64,000 bases of DNA from Moritella sp. 5. Its GTDB lineage: Bacteria > Pseudomonadota > Gammaproteobacteria > Enterobacterales > Moritellaceae. The position numbers and the translations under genes were made by a program. Under the pieces are notes generated by a model. The model did no database searches. It was not told where the DNA came from and worked only from the letters and a program-made list of their open reading frames with translations. Positions 47,143 through 56,133 of this stretch are shown here, piece by piece. The stretch is taken from assembly GCF_018219455.1 (NCBI RefSeq), contig NZ_CP056122.1:2666001-2730000 (forward strand), in the 5' to 3' direction. Numbering within the stretch: position 1 is the first letter of the stretch; every line of letters starts with the position of its first letter.

Positions 47143-48954
47143 ATGACTGTTATAACCGGTAAGCAATTATTCAAAAGCGCGATCAATATACTAAAAACAC
47201 CTAAGCCTATTTTAAAGGGTCTATGGCACTTACAAAAAGCAAAACCAGAACGCTATATGTCTATTGGTTTACTACTTGAAGAGCAAGCGATTAAGAATTC
47301 CAGTTTGATCGCAATCCAGTTCAAAGACCAATGCTATAGTTACGAAGAGCTGAACAATCAAGCAAATCAATATGCGAATTTTTTACATGAATATGGGATT
47401 AGCCAGCGTGATAAAGTGGCAATCATGCTCGACAATAGGCCTGAAACAATTATTATCGCGCTGGCAGTTGTTAAGCTCGGTGCAATTGCTTGTATGATAA
47501 ATACAACACAGAAAAATGCGGTCCTCGAACACAGTCTAGCAGTTGTCGATACAAGATTAATTATCGCAGATGAAATCTATCATTCGACCATTAATGACAT
47601 TAAAGAGCACTTATCGCCAGCGTTACAAAAAAACATCTTTTATATCCCGGCATTGAAAGCACCAGAACACCCTATTAAGTTTAGAGACATCTCAAAATTG
47701 GTCGCAAATTATTCGGTATTAAACCCGGATTCAACGCCTAAAATTCAACTTAAAAATTCTGCATTTTATATCTTCACATCAGGGACAACAGGATTACCTA
47801 AAGCAGCAAAAATGAGTCACCATCGCTGGTTTAAATCTATGTCAGGTATGGGGATGGCATCGTTACGCCTTACTTCTGATGATGTGTTATACCTATCACT
47901 CCCCCTGTACCATAACAACGCCTTAACTATTTCATTAAGTGCAGTTTTTGGTAATGCAGCCACACTTGCTCTTTCTGAAAAGTTCAGCTCCAGTCGATTT
48001 TGGGATGAAATACGGGACCACAATGCAACTGCATTTACCTATATTGGCGAGCTGTGCCGATACCTTCTGAATGTACCTAAAAAAGATAACGATAAACAAC
48101 ACGGTATTAAAAAAATTATTGGTAATGGTTTACGCCCAGAGATTTGGGACGAGTTCCAACAGCGTTTTGGGATCGAACATATTAACGAATTCTATGGGGC
48201 GAGTGAATGTAACCTTGTCTTTACCAATGCATTGAACTTACCTCACACTGCGGGCATTACGCCACTTGCCTTTACCGTTGTAGAATATGATATTGATAAT
48301 GACGAACCCCTGTACAATGAAAAAGGGAAAATGATCAAAGTAGAAACGGGGGCTGTGGGTTTACTGCTAACAAAAATAACCAAGCGATCCCCTTTTGATG
48401 GTTATACCGATGATAAAGAAAGTAATAAAAAACTATTCAAATCGGTACTCAAAGATGGCGACTGTTATTTCAATACGGGTGATCTCGTTAAATACCAAGG
48501 ATTCAGGCATATTTCTTTCGTCGATAGATTAGGTGATACATTCCGCTGGAAAGGTGAAAATGTGGCAACTACGCAAGTCGAAGGTCAACTCAATGAGTTT
48601 AATCAAGTTGACCAAACTGTTGCTTACGGTGTCGAACTTCCACATCATGATGGTCGAGCTGGAATGGTTGCGCTTACTCTGAATTGCCCAATACATAAAT
48701 TCTCAACAGCTGACTTCTTTCAACACGTCACATCTGTACTACCAAGCTATGCACAACCTATATTTGTACGTCTACGTGAAAAACAGGAAATTACAGGTAC
48801 GTTCAAATATAAAAAAACAGATTTGAAAAAAGAATCATATTACCCAAACATTTCGGAAGAACTAATTCTTATCAAGCAACCTAAACAAAATAGCTATACG
48901 GCGTTAGACGAAAGTACGATAACTGCGATTAATGAAAAACAGTTGTCTTTCTAG
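47143..48954 (+). CDS. Very-long-chain acyl-CoA synthetase, FATP/FadD6 type
   Basis: Activates long or very long fatty acids with ATP and CoA. 603 residues of the ANL superfamily. The AMP-binding P-loop FTSGTTGLPKAAK is at about 211-223, YGASE (EFYGASECN) is the A5 motif, and the adenylation hinge region with GDTFRWKGENVATT is characteristic of FATP/SLC27 rather than FadD. An N-terminal leader of about 45 residues (LKGLWHLQKAKPERYMSIG) may be membrane-associated. Divergent from the AraC gene. In a PUFA producer it could recycle released fatty acids, which is inference. Confidence 0.85.
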   Translation: MTVITGKQLFKSAINILKTPKPILKGLWHLQKAKPERYMSIGLLLEEQAIKNSSLIAIQFKDQCYSYEELNNQANQYANFLHEYGISQRDKVAIMLDNRPETIIIALAVVKLGAIACMINTTQKNAVLEHSLAVVDTRLIIADEIYHSTINDIKEHLSPALQKNIFYIPALKAPEHPIKFRDISKLVANYSVLNPDSTPKIQLKNSAFYIFTSGTTGLPKAAKMSHHRWFKSMSGMGMASLRLTSDDVLYLSLPLYHNNALTISLSAVFGNAATLALSEKFSSSRFWDEIRDHNATAFTYIGELCRYLLNVPKKDNDKQHGIKKIIGNGLRPEIWDEFQQRFGIEHINEFYGASECNLVFTNALNLPHTAGITPLAFTVVEYDIDNDEPLYNEKGKMIKVETGAVGLLLTKITKRSPFDGYTDDKESNKKLFKSVLKDGDCYFNTGDLVKYQGFRHISFVDRLGDTFRWKGENVATTQVEGQLNEFNQVDQTVAYGVELPHHDGRAGMVALTLNCPIHKFSTADFFQHVTSVLPSYAQPIFVRLREKQEITGTFKYKKTDLKKESYYPNISEELILIKQPKQNSYTALDESTITAINEKQLSF

Positions 48955-49073
48955 CACTAATATTGTGGTTTTTTACCATAATGATTGATCTAGACGACCT
49001 TAGTCGCCTTTTTTACTTTCATATAATGCAGAACTGCCTATGATCACTTTATTTTTTTAATAAAGGGAAGTTT

Positions 49074-49811
49074 ATGACTATTACAATAGAGGTATGCGTC
49101 GATAATATAGAGTCACTTCAAACGGCTCAGCAGGCTGGTGCAGATCGTATCGAATTGTGTTCAGCTTTGGCATTGGGTGGACTAACCGCCAATGCAGGGT
49201 TTGTCCAAAAGTCTCTCGATCTAGCAACTATTCCCCTTTATACAATAATCCGCCCTCGCGCAGGTGATTTTATATATAGCGAACAAGAAGTTGATATCAT
49301 GGTTTCTGATATTAAATTCATGAAATTACTGGGAATCGAAGGTGTAGTCATCGGTGCATTAACACCAGAGGGGGATATTGATGAGGTCGCATTAAAACGT
49401 TTAATGGCGGCCTCTCGCGATATCAGCGTAACCTTCCATCGAGCTTTTGATTTATGTAATGATCCTAAACAAGCGTTAGAAATCTTAATTAATGCAGGCT
49501 GTGAACGCGTTTTAACATCTGGACAACAGGCCAACGCTGAACAAGGTTGCGAGCTTATCAAAGAATTAATCATTCAAGCTGATGGCAGAATTAGTATCAT
49601 GCCTGGTGCAGGCGTTAACCCCCAAAATGCTGAAAATATCATCGCTATCACGCAAGCAAAAGAACTACACTTATCGGGAAAGACAACAAGGAAAAGTGCA
49701 ATGAAGCCCCATTCAACAGTTAGAATGGGAACTGAGCAAGATGCAGACAGTTTAATAACTGTAACTTGTGCAAAAACAATTTCCGATATTGTCAGTGCAA
49801 CCAATCACTAA
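49074..49811 (+). CDS. cutC: CutC family protein
   Basis: 245 residues with the CutC TIM-barrel start (IEVCVDNIESLQTAQQAGA, then RIELCSALALGGLTAN), the loop IRPRAGDF, VTFHRAFD and ERVLTSGQ. Historically linked to copper homeostasis in E. coli, though a direct metal role is doubtful. Its AAGGGAAG ribosome site is clear. Stand-alone gene converging on a small gene at 49831. Confidence 0.9.
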   Translation: MTITIEVCVDNIESLQTAQQAGADRIELCSALALGGLTANAGFVQKSLDLATIPLYTIIRPRAGDFIYSEQEVDIMVSDIKFMKLLGIEGVVIGALTPEGDIDEVALKRLMAASRDISVTFHRAFDLCNDPKQALEILINAGCERVLTSGQQANAEQGCELIKELIIQADGRISIMPGAGVNPQNAENIIAITQAKELHLSGKTTRKSAMKPHSTVRMGTEQDADSLITVTCAKTISDIVSATNH

Positions 49812-49830
49812 GATAGGTGCTATATTTACG

Positions 49831-50154
49831 CTAGGGTAAATCATTAACATTGAGTGTTTGTAAAATATGATAAGCAGGTTCTTCGTAAGGGTGGGCAGAA
49901 ATCAATGCATTAATTGCAGCCCTTACATTACTCGTACTGCAAACCATTTCGACTCTAAACTCATCGACAAATTCTATCTCATTGAGCGTGCCTATATGTG
50001 GCTGGCTACCAAATAACGGTTTAAATTGACCTGTACCTAAACATTGCCAGGCACAACGCGCATAATCACCGATAGTACCCGCGCCAGCTTTAAACAGCGC
50101 TTGCTTAACATCTTCCACATTTTCTGGCGGCACATAAAAAATAATAACAAACAT
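49831..50154 (-). CDS. NIF3/CutA-like small protein (YqfO insert domain family)
   Basis: 107 residues with the CutA-like ferredoxin fold also found as the inserted domain of YqfO/NIF3: IIFYVPPENVEDVKQALFKAGAG, then YARCAWQCLGTGQFKP and AHPYEEPAYHIL. Full length for stand-alone members, which are often misnamed as RTX toxin-related. Probable trimeric cytoplasmic protein; its role is unknown. Confidence 0.8.
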   Translation of the reverse strand: MFVIIFYVPPENVEDVKQALFKAGAGTIGDYARCAWQCLGTGQFKPLFGSQPHIGTLNEIEFVDEFRVEMVCSTSNVRAAINALISAHPYEEPAYHILQTLNVNDLP

Positions 50155-50273
50155 AACTTACACCCCTACGCTACACTGTCACCACACCGATTACTAAGCA
50201 TTATAAAAATATTTTGTTTTGCTACGCAGTAACGTTTATATTAATAAAATCAATGAATCAAGGCTGCTAACCT

Positions 50274-51062
50274 GTGCAAACAAAACTTAAAAATAATGAC
50301 GATGTGAATCCATTTCAAATTTTCATGCTCATCTTATCACTGCATGTTGTTGCTTCCTCACTTGTTCAGCTTATATTCCCGCTGTCTAGTAACGTGAGCG
50401 AAATATTGACCAGTGTGGATAATATCATTTGTTTATTCTTTTTTACCGACTTTGTCATTCGCTTTTATCAAGCAGAGAGTAAGCTACAATTTATGAAATG
50501 GGGCTGGATTGATTTATTATCTAGTATTCCTATGGTGCAGCAACTTCAGTTCATACGTATCATTCGTATCGCACGGATCCTCCGGGCTATTCAGCATATT
50601 CGATCATCTAAGCTCGTCCTTAAAATGATCTTTGAACATCGCTTTAAAGCCACTTTCTCCTTAGTTTCTGCAATATCATTTATGCTTGTAACCTTTGGTG
50701 CAATCGGTATTCTATTGTTAGAGCAAGCACAAGTAGGCAGTAACATCAACAATGGTGTTGACGCGCTTTGGTGGTCATTTGTGACGATAACAACGGTTGG
50801 TTATGGTGATTATTATCCTGTAACAACAGGTGGACGTATCATCGCGGCACTACTCATGACTGCCGGTGTTGGTTTATTCGGCACATTTACTGGATTTATT
50901 TCCTCGTGGTTTGTTGATGGTGGAAAAGAGTCTAAAATAGAACAAACCTCAAATGTAGAGACCTTGCATACAGAAGTCATGGCGTTAAAGCAGGATATTG
51001 CTGAACTGAAAATATTATTACGTCAGCAACTCCCTACGCCAGAGACTAAAGGAGATCGATAA
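50274..51062 (+). CDS. Voltage-gated potassium channel, six-helix type
   Basis: 262 residues. Six transmembrane helices (S1-S6) with a basic S4 (RIIRIARILRAIQHIR) and the selectivity filter TVGYGD at 174-179, then a short coiled-coil tail. This is a KvAP/Kch-like ion channel of the inner membrane. The start is GTG at 50274 with AAGG about 10 bases upstream; the nearby ATG frame stops after 5 codons. Its stop lies 7 bases from the end of the convergent histidine kinase gene, with no terminator between. Confidence 0.88.
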   Translation: MQTKLKNNDDVNPFQIFMLILSLHVVASSLVQLIFPLSSNVSEILTSVDNIICLFFFTDFVIRFYQAESKLQFMKWGWIDLLSSIPMVQQLQFIRIIRIARILRAIQHIRSSKLVLKMIFEHRFKATFSLVSAISFMLVTFGAIGILLLEQAQVGSNINNGVDALWWSFVTITTVGYGDYYPVTTGGRIIAALLMTAGVGLFGTFTGFISSWFVDGGKESKIEQTSNVETLHTEVMALKQDIAELKILLRQQLPTPETKGDR

Positions 51063-51069
51063 TATCAGC

Positions 51070-53739
51070 TTAAGCGGCGCTTGCTAGCTGCTCAATTTTC
51101 TCGATAAGTAGATCTTTTTTAAATGGCTTAGGTACATAATCATTCATCCCCACATCAAAACAACGTTGAATATCAGCATCCAGCACACTTGCTGTTAATG
51201 CAATAATGGGGGTTTGTGGTACCGAAAATGACTTTTCCCATTTCCGGATATGCTCTGTCGCTGTAAACCCATCCATGACAGGCATCATACAATCCATTAA
51301 TATAGCCTTATACTTATGCTTACCAGAAGATACTATTGCGACAGCTTCTTCACCATTATTCGCAATATGGCTATCATAACCACACTGCTTTAATAGCAAG
51401 GTGGCGACTTTTTGATTAATCAAATTATCTTCCACAATAAGGATAAGCATATTATCTACTGCAATATCTTCAGTCATGACCTGATTAGCCAAACTCGGAT
51501 CTCTATTTTTCTCTAATTCAGCCTTGTTCATCAGCGCTGATTTCATGGTTTTAAGTAATCGGTTACCAAGTAATGGCATAGTAGCTAAGCCATCAATTCT
51601 ATTATCAAAATCATATTTCTCATCTATATGTGACTGTACTAAAATAAAAGTATGGTTCAACGCTAGTTGACTTAAAAAATCTATATCCTTTAGCGTTAGT
51701 GGAACACTATTTTGGCAATAAATGAGCAACGTATTAATATCTTTATCCATCGCATTGTCCGGTAAATCTTGTGTATAGGCTACAGTCGTTATATCAGAAA
51801 AATTATTACGTGATAGTTCCGCACAAATACTATGACTAAAATCCATTTCATTAGTAATAACCGTTACCTTCGTATTTGTTGGTACCATCTGCTGAGCCCG
51901 AATACCGGCAACTGAGTCTACGTAAATCGTAAAATAGAAATTACTTCCCTCACTTTTTATGGAATCGATATCGATTTTTCCACCCATTAATTCAACTAAT
52001 TGGCTACTAATCGCTAACCCTAATCCAGTCCCACCGAACTCTCGTGTAATAGAACCATCTTCTTGAGTGAAAGGTTCGAAGATTTTCTGTTGCTTATCAC
52101 CTTCAATACCAGTACCTGTATCAACAACAGAGAACGACAACTCACATCGCTTATTTGAGAGTGATTTACAACTGAGTGATAAACTAACTTGACCACGATT
52201 GGTGAATTTAACAGCATTAGATAATAAGTTCATCAAGACCTGGCGTAATCTATGCTCATCTAATAATAAGTTTGTCGGTAGTTCAGGGGTTATATTGACG
52301 ATAATATCTAAGTTCTTGGATGCTGCAGTGGGGATAACAATTGCCACTGTATCGTAAATAACTTCTCGTAGATTACAGCTATGGTTAGAAATGGTAAGGT
52401 GACCAGATTCAATTTTAGAAAAGTCCAGAATATCATTAATTAATATAAGTAATGTTTGCGAGGAGTTTTCAATAATCGCAAGATGCTCCTGCTGTGACGG
52501 TGTTAACTTAGTGCTAGCTAATATATCGGACATGCCAATGACACCATTCAGCGGGGTTCTAATTTCATGTGACATATTCGCTAAAAATGAACTTTTCGCA
52601 ACGTTGGCCTGTTCGGCTAACTCCTTAGCCTGAATTATCTGACTTTCGTTTGTGTAGCGCTCTTCAATTAGCTTATTTAACATTTTAGCGAACGCACTAA
52701 ATTCATCATTACCATCGATTTTCACTTTTAGTGAATAGTCATGAGTATCTTCAATACGCGTTAACGTGGCAATAATTTCTTTCAAGTTGCCAAGAATACG
52801 TTGAATCAGCATCCAACCTAAGTAAGACGCACAGAGTAATACTGCAGTAATGAAAATGCTCGATGCCATCACATGCATTTTAGCTTCAGCGACTTTTGTT
52901 TTAATCTTGATTGATAAATTCGCACCTACATTTGACACAACTTGTCTAATTAATGCTAAACGTTTGTCTAACACTGATATGTCGTAATTACTTGCGTTTG
53001 TTTTGAAGTGCTCATTTTGAATCAAATTACGTAATGCATAACTATCTATAAATGCCTTATCAGAAAATGTACTTTGCAAAAGAGAGATTTGACTGTTATC
53101 GGCACTAATCGCAATAAACCGTTCAATAAACAGTTGTTGCCTTTCAACAATGGCGGGCAATAAGGACTTAGCATCAACGCTAGCACCTGAAAAAATAAGG
53201 TTTATGTACCAATTTTCCTCATTAGCCCAAAAATAAAGCCACTGTAATTGATACAGAACCTGAATATTAGTTTCTATTCCTTTATCCTCAAAATCGAGGT
53301 TGTTTTTTTCTAATATAAGTAGTAATTGACTCGTAGAATCCGAAATCCAGCTAGACCAATCATTAACATCTTCGACGCTAAGGCTCGTGAGTTCTTCAGC
53401 AGCACCGTCTAAATCGGATAATAAATCAATCGCGTTGTTACTCTTTTGTAAGGCTAAAGGTGCTAATTTTTTTAATTTATTAACAGCGTTCGTGAATGAA
53501 GTAAGTTCATCTTCATTGGCTACAGTATCATTCGAAAGTTTGCTGACTCTTATACTATGCAGTAATGTATTTAAATGTAACGACTCAGTGAGTAGTTCAA
53601 TTCTATATTGAAGTTTATTTAGTTGGTTTAATGTAAACACAGACTCACTGACTCGATCGCCAATCAACAACGTAAGTAACAATAATGGACATAATAATAA
53701 AATTATTAGCCGTTTTTTGATCGATAACGTATTAAGCAT
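51070..53739 (-). CDS. Hybrid sensor histidine kinase
   Basis: 889 residues. A transmembrane helix at about 10-28 and another at about 290-312 enclose a helical periplasmic sensor domain of about 260 residues; a HAMP linker (to about 365) follows. The HisKA domain has H391 in NMSHEIRTP, and the HATPase_c domain has RQVLMNLLSNAVKF and GTGLGLAI. After a pseudo-receiver stretch comes a true receiver domain with D816 in LMDCMMP. No Hpt domain is fused, so the phosphate must pass to a separate Hpt protein. It is divergent, 95 bases away, from a PBP-like and a porin-like gene that are likely linked to its signal. Confidence 0.9.
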   Translation of the reverse strand: MLNTLSIKKRLIILLLCPLLLLTLLIGDRVSESVFTLNQLNKLQYRIELLTESLHLNTLLHSIRVSKLSNDTVANEDELTSFTNAVNKLKKLAPLALQKSNNAIDLLSDLDGAAEELTSLSVEDVNDWSSWISDSTSQLLLILEKNNLDFEDKGIETNIQVLYQLQWLYFWANEENWYINLIFSGASVDAKSLLPAIVERQQLFIERFIAISADNSQISLLQSTFSDKAFIDSYALRNLIQNEHFKTNASNYDISVLDKRLALIRQVVSNVGANLSIKIKTKVAEAKMHVMASSIFITAVLLCASYLGWMLIQRILGNLKEIIATLTRIEDTHDYSLKVKIDGNDEFSAFAKMLNKLIEERYTNESQIIQAKELAEQANVAKSSFLANMSHEIRTPLNGVIGMSDILASTKLTPSQQEHLAIIENSSQTLLILINDILDFSKIESGHLTISNHSCNLREVIYDTVAIVIPTAASKNLDIIVNITPELPTNLLLDEHRLRQVLMNLLSNAVKFTNRGQVSLSLSCKSLSNKRCELSFSVVDTGTGIEGDKQQKIFEPFTQEDGSITREFGGTGLGLAISSQLVELMGGKIDIDSIKSEGSNFYFTIYVDSVAGIRAQQMVPTNTKVTVITNEMDFSHSICAELSRNNFSDITTVAYTQDLPDNAMDKDINTLLIYCQNSVPLTLKDIDFLSQLALNHTFILVQSHIDEKYDFDNRIDGLATMPLLGNRLLKTMKSALMNKAELEKNRDPSLANQVMTEDIAVDNMLILIVEDNLINQKVATLLLKQCGYDSHIANNGEEAVAIVSSGKHKYKAILMDCMMPVMDGFTATEHIRKWEKSFSVPQTPIIALTASVLDADIQRCFDVGMNDYVPKPFKKDLLIEKIEQLASAA

Positions 53740-53834
53740 AAGTTTTTGACTTCCATGTAAAAATTAATTTGTTATTTATTCTTTTTCTTACTAACTTGAA
53801 TAATAGGTAACAGAACTAAAATTAGCAGGTAAAC

Positions 53835-54314
53835 ATGTTTAAAGGATTAAACTTACGTAATTTTTGCGTTGGACTACTCATTTTTTCACTCTCGCCTCCA
53901 TTTAATATCTCAGCTAAAGAAGAAATCGGAAAAGATGAAGGACCAAGTTTTTCCGTATTTTCATTGAATAATTCTTTTCCTAAGTTAAGTAAAAGCAAGG
54001 TAAGAATGATATATAAAGGAAAGGTAAAACGTATTAATAATGAAAATATTGAACTTGTTGATTTAACAGAAGATAACGATGACAAGGCCTATTTCTATCA
54101 AAAGCTACTTGGTAAATCGCTCTCCCAGGTGAATGGTTATAGAGCCAGTTTAGCATTTTCGGGAAAAGGGAACCTACCCGTCACCATATCAAATAATGAT
54201 ATTGCATCCATACTCGATTGGTTGGAAGAAAACCCAAACGGCATTGCTTACACCAGCATAAAGTCATTACCAGAAGATGTTAATGTTTTATTCGTTTTAG
54301 ATCCGGAGGAATAA
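53835..54314 (+). CDS. Small periplasmic phosphate-binding-like protein
   Basis: 159 residues with a signal peptide (hydrophobic run ending near SPPFNISA). The C-terminal 85 residues resemble the end of PstS-type binding proteins (FYQKLLGKSLSQVNGYRASL, then ILDWLEENPNGIAYTS), the part that contacts ligand in full-size PBPs; the N-terminal lobe is absent or minimal. Such half-size proteins are often found beside sensor kinases. It is followed by a porin-like gene 3 bases later (same operon) and is divergent from the histidine kinase. Confidence 0.65.
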   Translation: MFKGLNLRNFCVGLLIFSLSPPFNISAKEEIGKDEGPSFSVFSLNNSFPKLSKSKVRMIYKGKVKRINNENIELVDLTEDNDDKAYFYQKLLGKSLSQVNGYRASLAFSGKGNLPVTISNNDIASILDWLEENPNGIAYTSIKSLPEDVNVLFVLDPEE

Positions 54315-54317
54315 AGC

Positions 54318-55370
54318 ATGCAAACATCAAAGATTTGCTTTATCGCAACAACACTATCAATCAGTACATTCGCAGTAAATGCACAACTAAATCTTACCGA
54401 TAACATTTCGTTAAGTGGTTTTGGCTCGACTTCCATAACCCAGTCTAACAATGCAACACCACTCTATGTCAACCGGGAGATCACAGATAACACTTGCTAC
54501 GATTGTGATACGACTTTAGGATTGCAAGGTGATATCCGCTTTAATGATAACTTCAATACTTCGATTCAGATTGTAAAACGCCCTCAAGATAGCTGGTCAT
54601 CACCGAGGTTAGAATGGGTCTACGTAGGTTATAGCGTATCAGATTTTAATTTAAAATTTGGGCGGTTACGGTTACCCTTATTTTTAAGCTCTGAATACTA
54701 TTATGTTGGACAAGCCTATACATCAGCCAGGCCCCCGCAGGAGGTATATAACTCGATATTAGGGATCACGTCTTATGATGGCATCTCTGGGACTTGGGAT
54801 ATCGAAATAAGCGATGATAGTTATTTAACAGTAACACCCTATCTAGGTATAGAAAGTAATAGCAAGGTTGGCATAGGTGACAAGCAATATGATTTTAATA
54901 TAGATAATACGGTCGGCTTACACAGTGAATTAAGCGGGTTTGATTACCGTATTATATTTAATTATGCGTATTCCAAATATGCAGTTAAAGTAACAACACC
55001 TCAAGGAAGTCTAGATTATCCCTCTGATAATATAAACATTTACACATTAGGGACAGAATATTCACTTGAACAATGGTTACTGACGGCCGAAGTACTTATC
55101 GATGAGATGAATTTCAATTGGTATTCAAGTATCGCATATAATATCGATAAATTTACACCTTATGTGACCTACGCTGAATCACACCACGGCAAAAAAAATA
55201 ATTCTCTGTTAATCGGGCTACGTTACGATTTGACGACAAGGGTATCACTTAATACAGAGTGGAAATACACGAATGCAAAAGGTGGGAGTCATGGTGAGTT
55301 AATCAGAACTCCTGTCGATGGCGATACTGATGCTCAACTATATACTATAATGCTTAATTTTATCTTCTGA
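54318..55370 (+). CDS. Outer membrane porin-like beta-barrel protein
   Basis: 350 residues with a signal peptide (cleavage after VNA). The rest alternates aromatic and polar residues in beta-strand pattern and ends in Phe (LNFIF), the outer-membrane insertion signature. Segments such as LEWVYVGYSVSDFNLKFGRLRLP resemble the phosphate-selective porin/OprP-like group. It begins 3 bases after the stop of the PBP-like gene. The ligand is unknown. Confidence 0.72.
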   Translation: MQTSKICFIATTLSISTFAVNAQLNLTDNISLSGFGSTSITQSNNATPLYVNREITDNTCYDCDTTLGLQGDIRFNDNFNTSIQIVKRPQDSWSSPRLEWVYVGYSVSDFNLKFGRLRLPLFLSSEYYYVGQAYTSARPPQEVYNSILGITSYDGISGTWDIEISDDSYLTVTPYLGIESNSKVGIGDKQYDFNIDNTVGLHSELSGFDYRIIFNYAYSKYAVKVTTPQGSLDYPSDNINIYTLGTEYSLEQWLLTAEVLIDEMNFNWYSSIAYNIDKFTPYVTYAESHHGKKNNSLLIGLRYDLTTRVSLNTEWKYTNAKGGSHGELIRTPVDGDTDAQLYTIMLNFIF

Positions 55371-55468
55371 TAAACGGTGTGATTTGAATAGAAAATTGAA
55401 TAACTCAAAGTCGTTATGAAAAGGAATCAAGCACGGCTTTGAATTATTATAATTATTAACATCAGAAA

Positions 55469-56125
55469 TTAGGACTGGTTATCTACTATATCAGCGATTA
55501 TCTGCGTTCGCTCTGCTGGCGATATATTTAAATAAAGACGACTAATGCGAATGGCATAACCAAACTTATCTGTACCTAATCGTTTAACAAGTTCAGGTAA
55601 TAGCGTATCGTCAAGATGAAAGGTTTTGATATAATGTTCCATTGCGTGTTCAACACTGACAAACTCTGTACCATCAAACGTAAATCCACCCGCCTCATCA
55701 TCTGCAGCAAGTGGGACGCCCTCAAGACATAACGGCCAACCAGAATAGTTAATTCTTTCCTTTGCAATGGTATACATCATCCATGCACTACGCTTAAAAC
55801 CTTCAAACGCAGCACCTTCAAATTCAGACTCTTGCAACTCTTGCTCGGTCCAATTTGAACCAATACTTAATGCTTTCTGGTATTTCCGTGTTAGTGCTGC
55901 TTTTACGGCATTACGATATTGATAGATAGACTGGCTGCGGGCTTTTTTCACAAAAGACAGGCATTCTGCGCATGCTGGGACAGATAAAGGCTCATGGGGC
56001 ACTTTATTTATATCATCCACAGAGAACGGTATATTGATCGTGGCATCTGATGGTTCGCCACAAAAAAAGCATGTGTAGCGAACGTCAAATGGTATGTCAA
56101 TTTGAGGATAATTATCGACAGACAT
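55469..56125 (-). CDS. Unknown protein with two CxxC motifs
   Basis: 218 residues, cytoplasmic. CFFCGEP (about 19-25) and CAEC (about 52-55) form a likely zinc ribbon, followed by a helical C-terminal half. I recognise no named family. It begins 8 bases after the rluF stop on the same strand, so it is co-transcribed with rluF, which suggests a role around RNA or ribosomes but does not prove it. Confidence 0.75.
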   Translation of the reverse strand: MSVDNYPQIDIPFDVRYTCFFCGEPSDATINIPFSVDDINKVPHEPLSVPACAECLSFVKKARSQSIYQYRNAVKAALTRKYQKALSIGSNWTEQELQESEFEGAAFEGFKRSAWMMYTIAKERINYSGWPLCLEGVPLAADDEAGGFTFDGTEFVSVEHAMEHYIKTFHLDDTLLPELVKRLGTDKFGYAIRISRLYLNISPAERTQIIADIVDNQS

Positions 56126-56133
56126 GTATCTAA

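Noticed and set aside
53822-54085. 87-codon minus-strand frame overlapping the PBP-like gene
   Set aside because: Antisense shadow; the plus-strand gene has a signal peptide and a family match.
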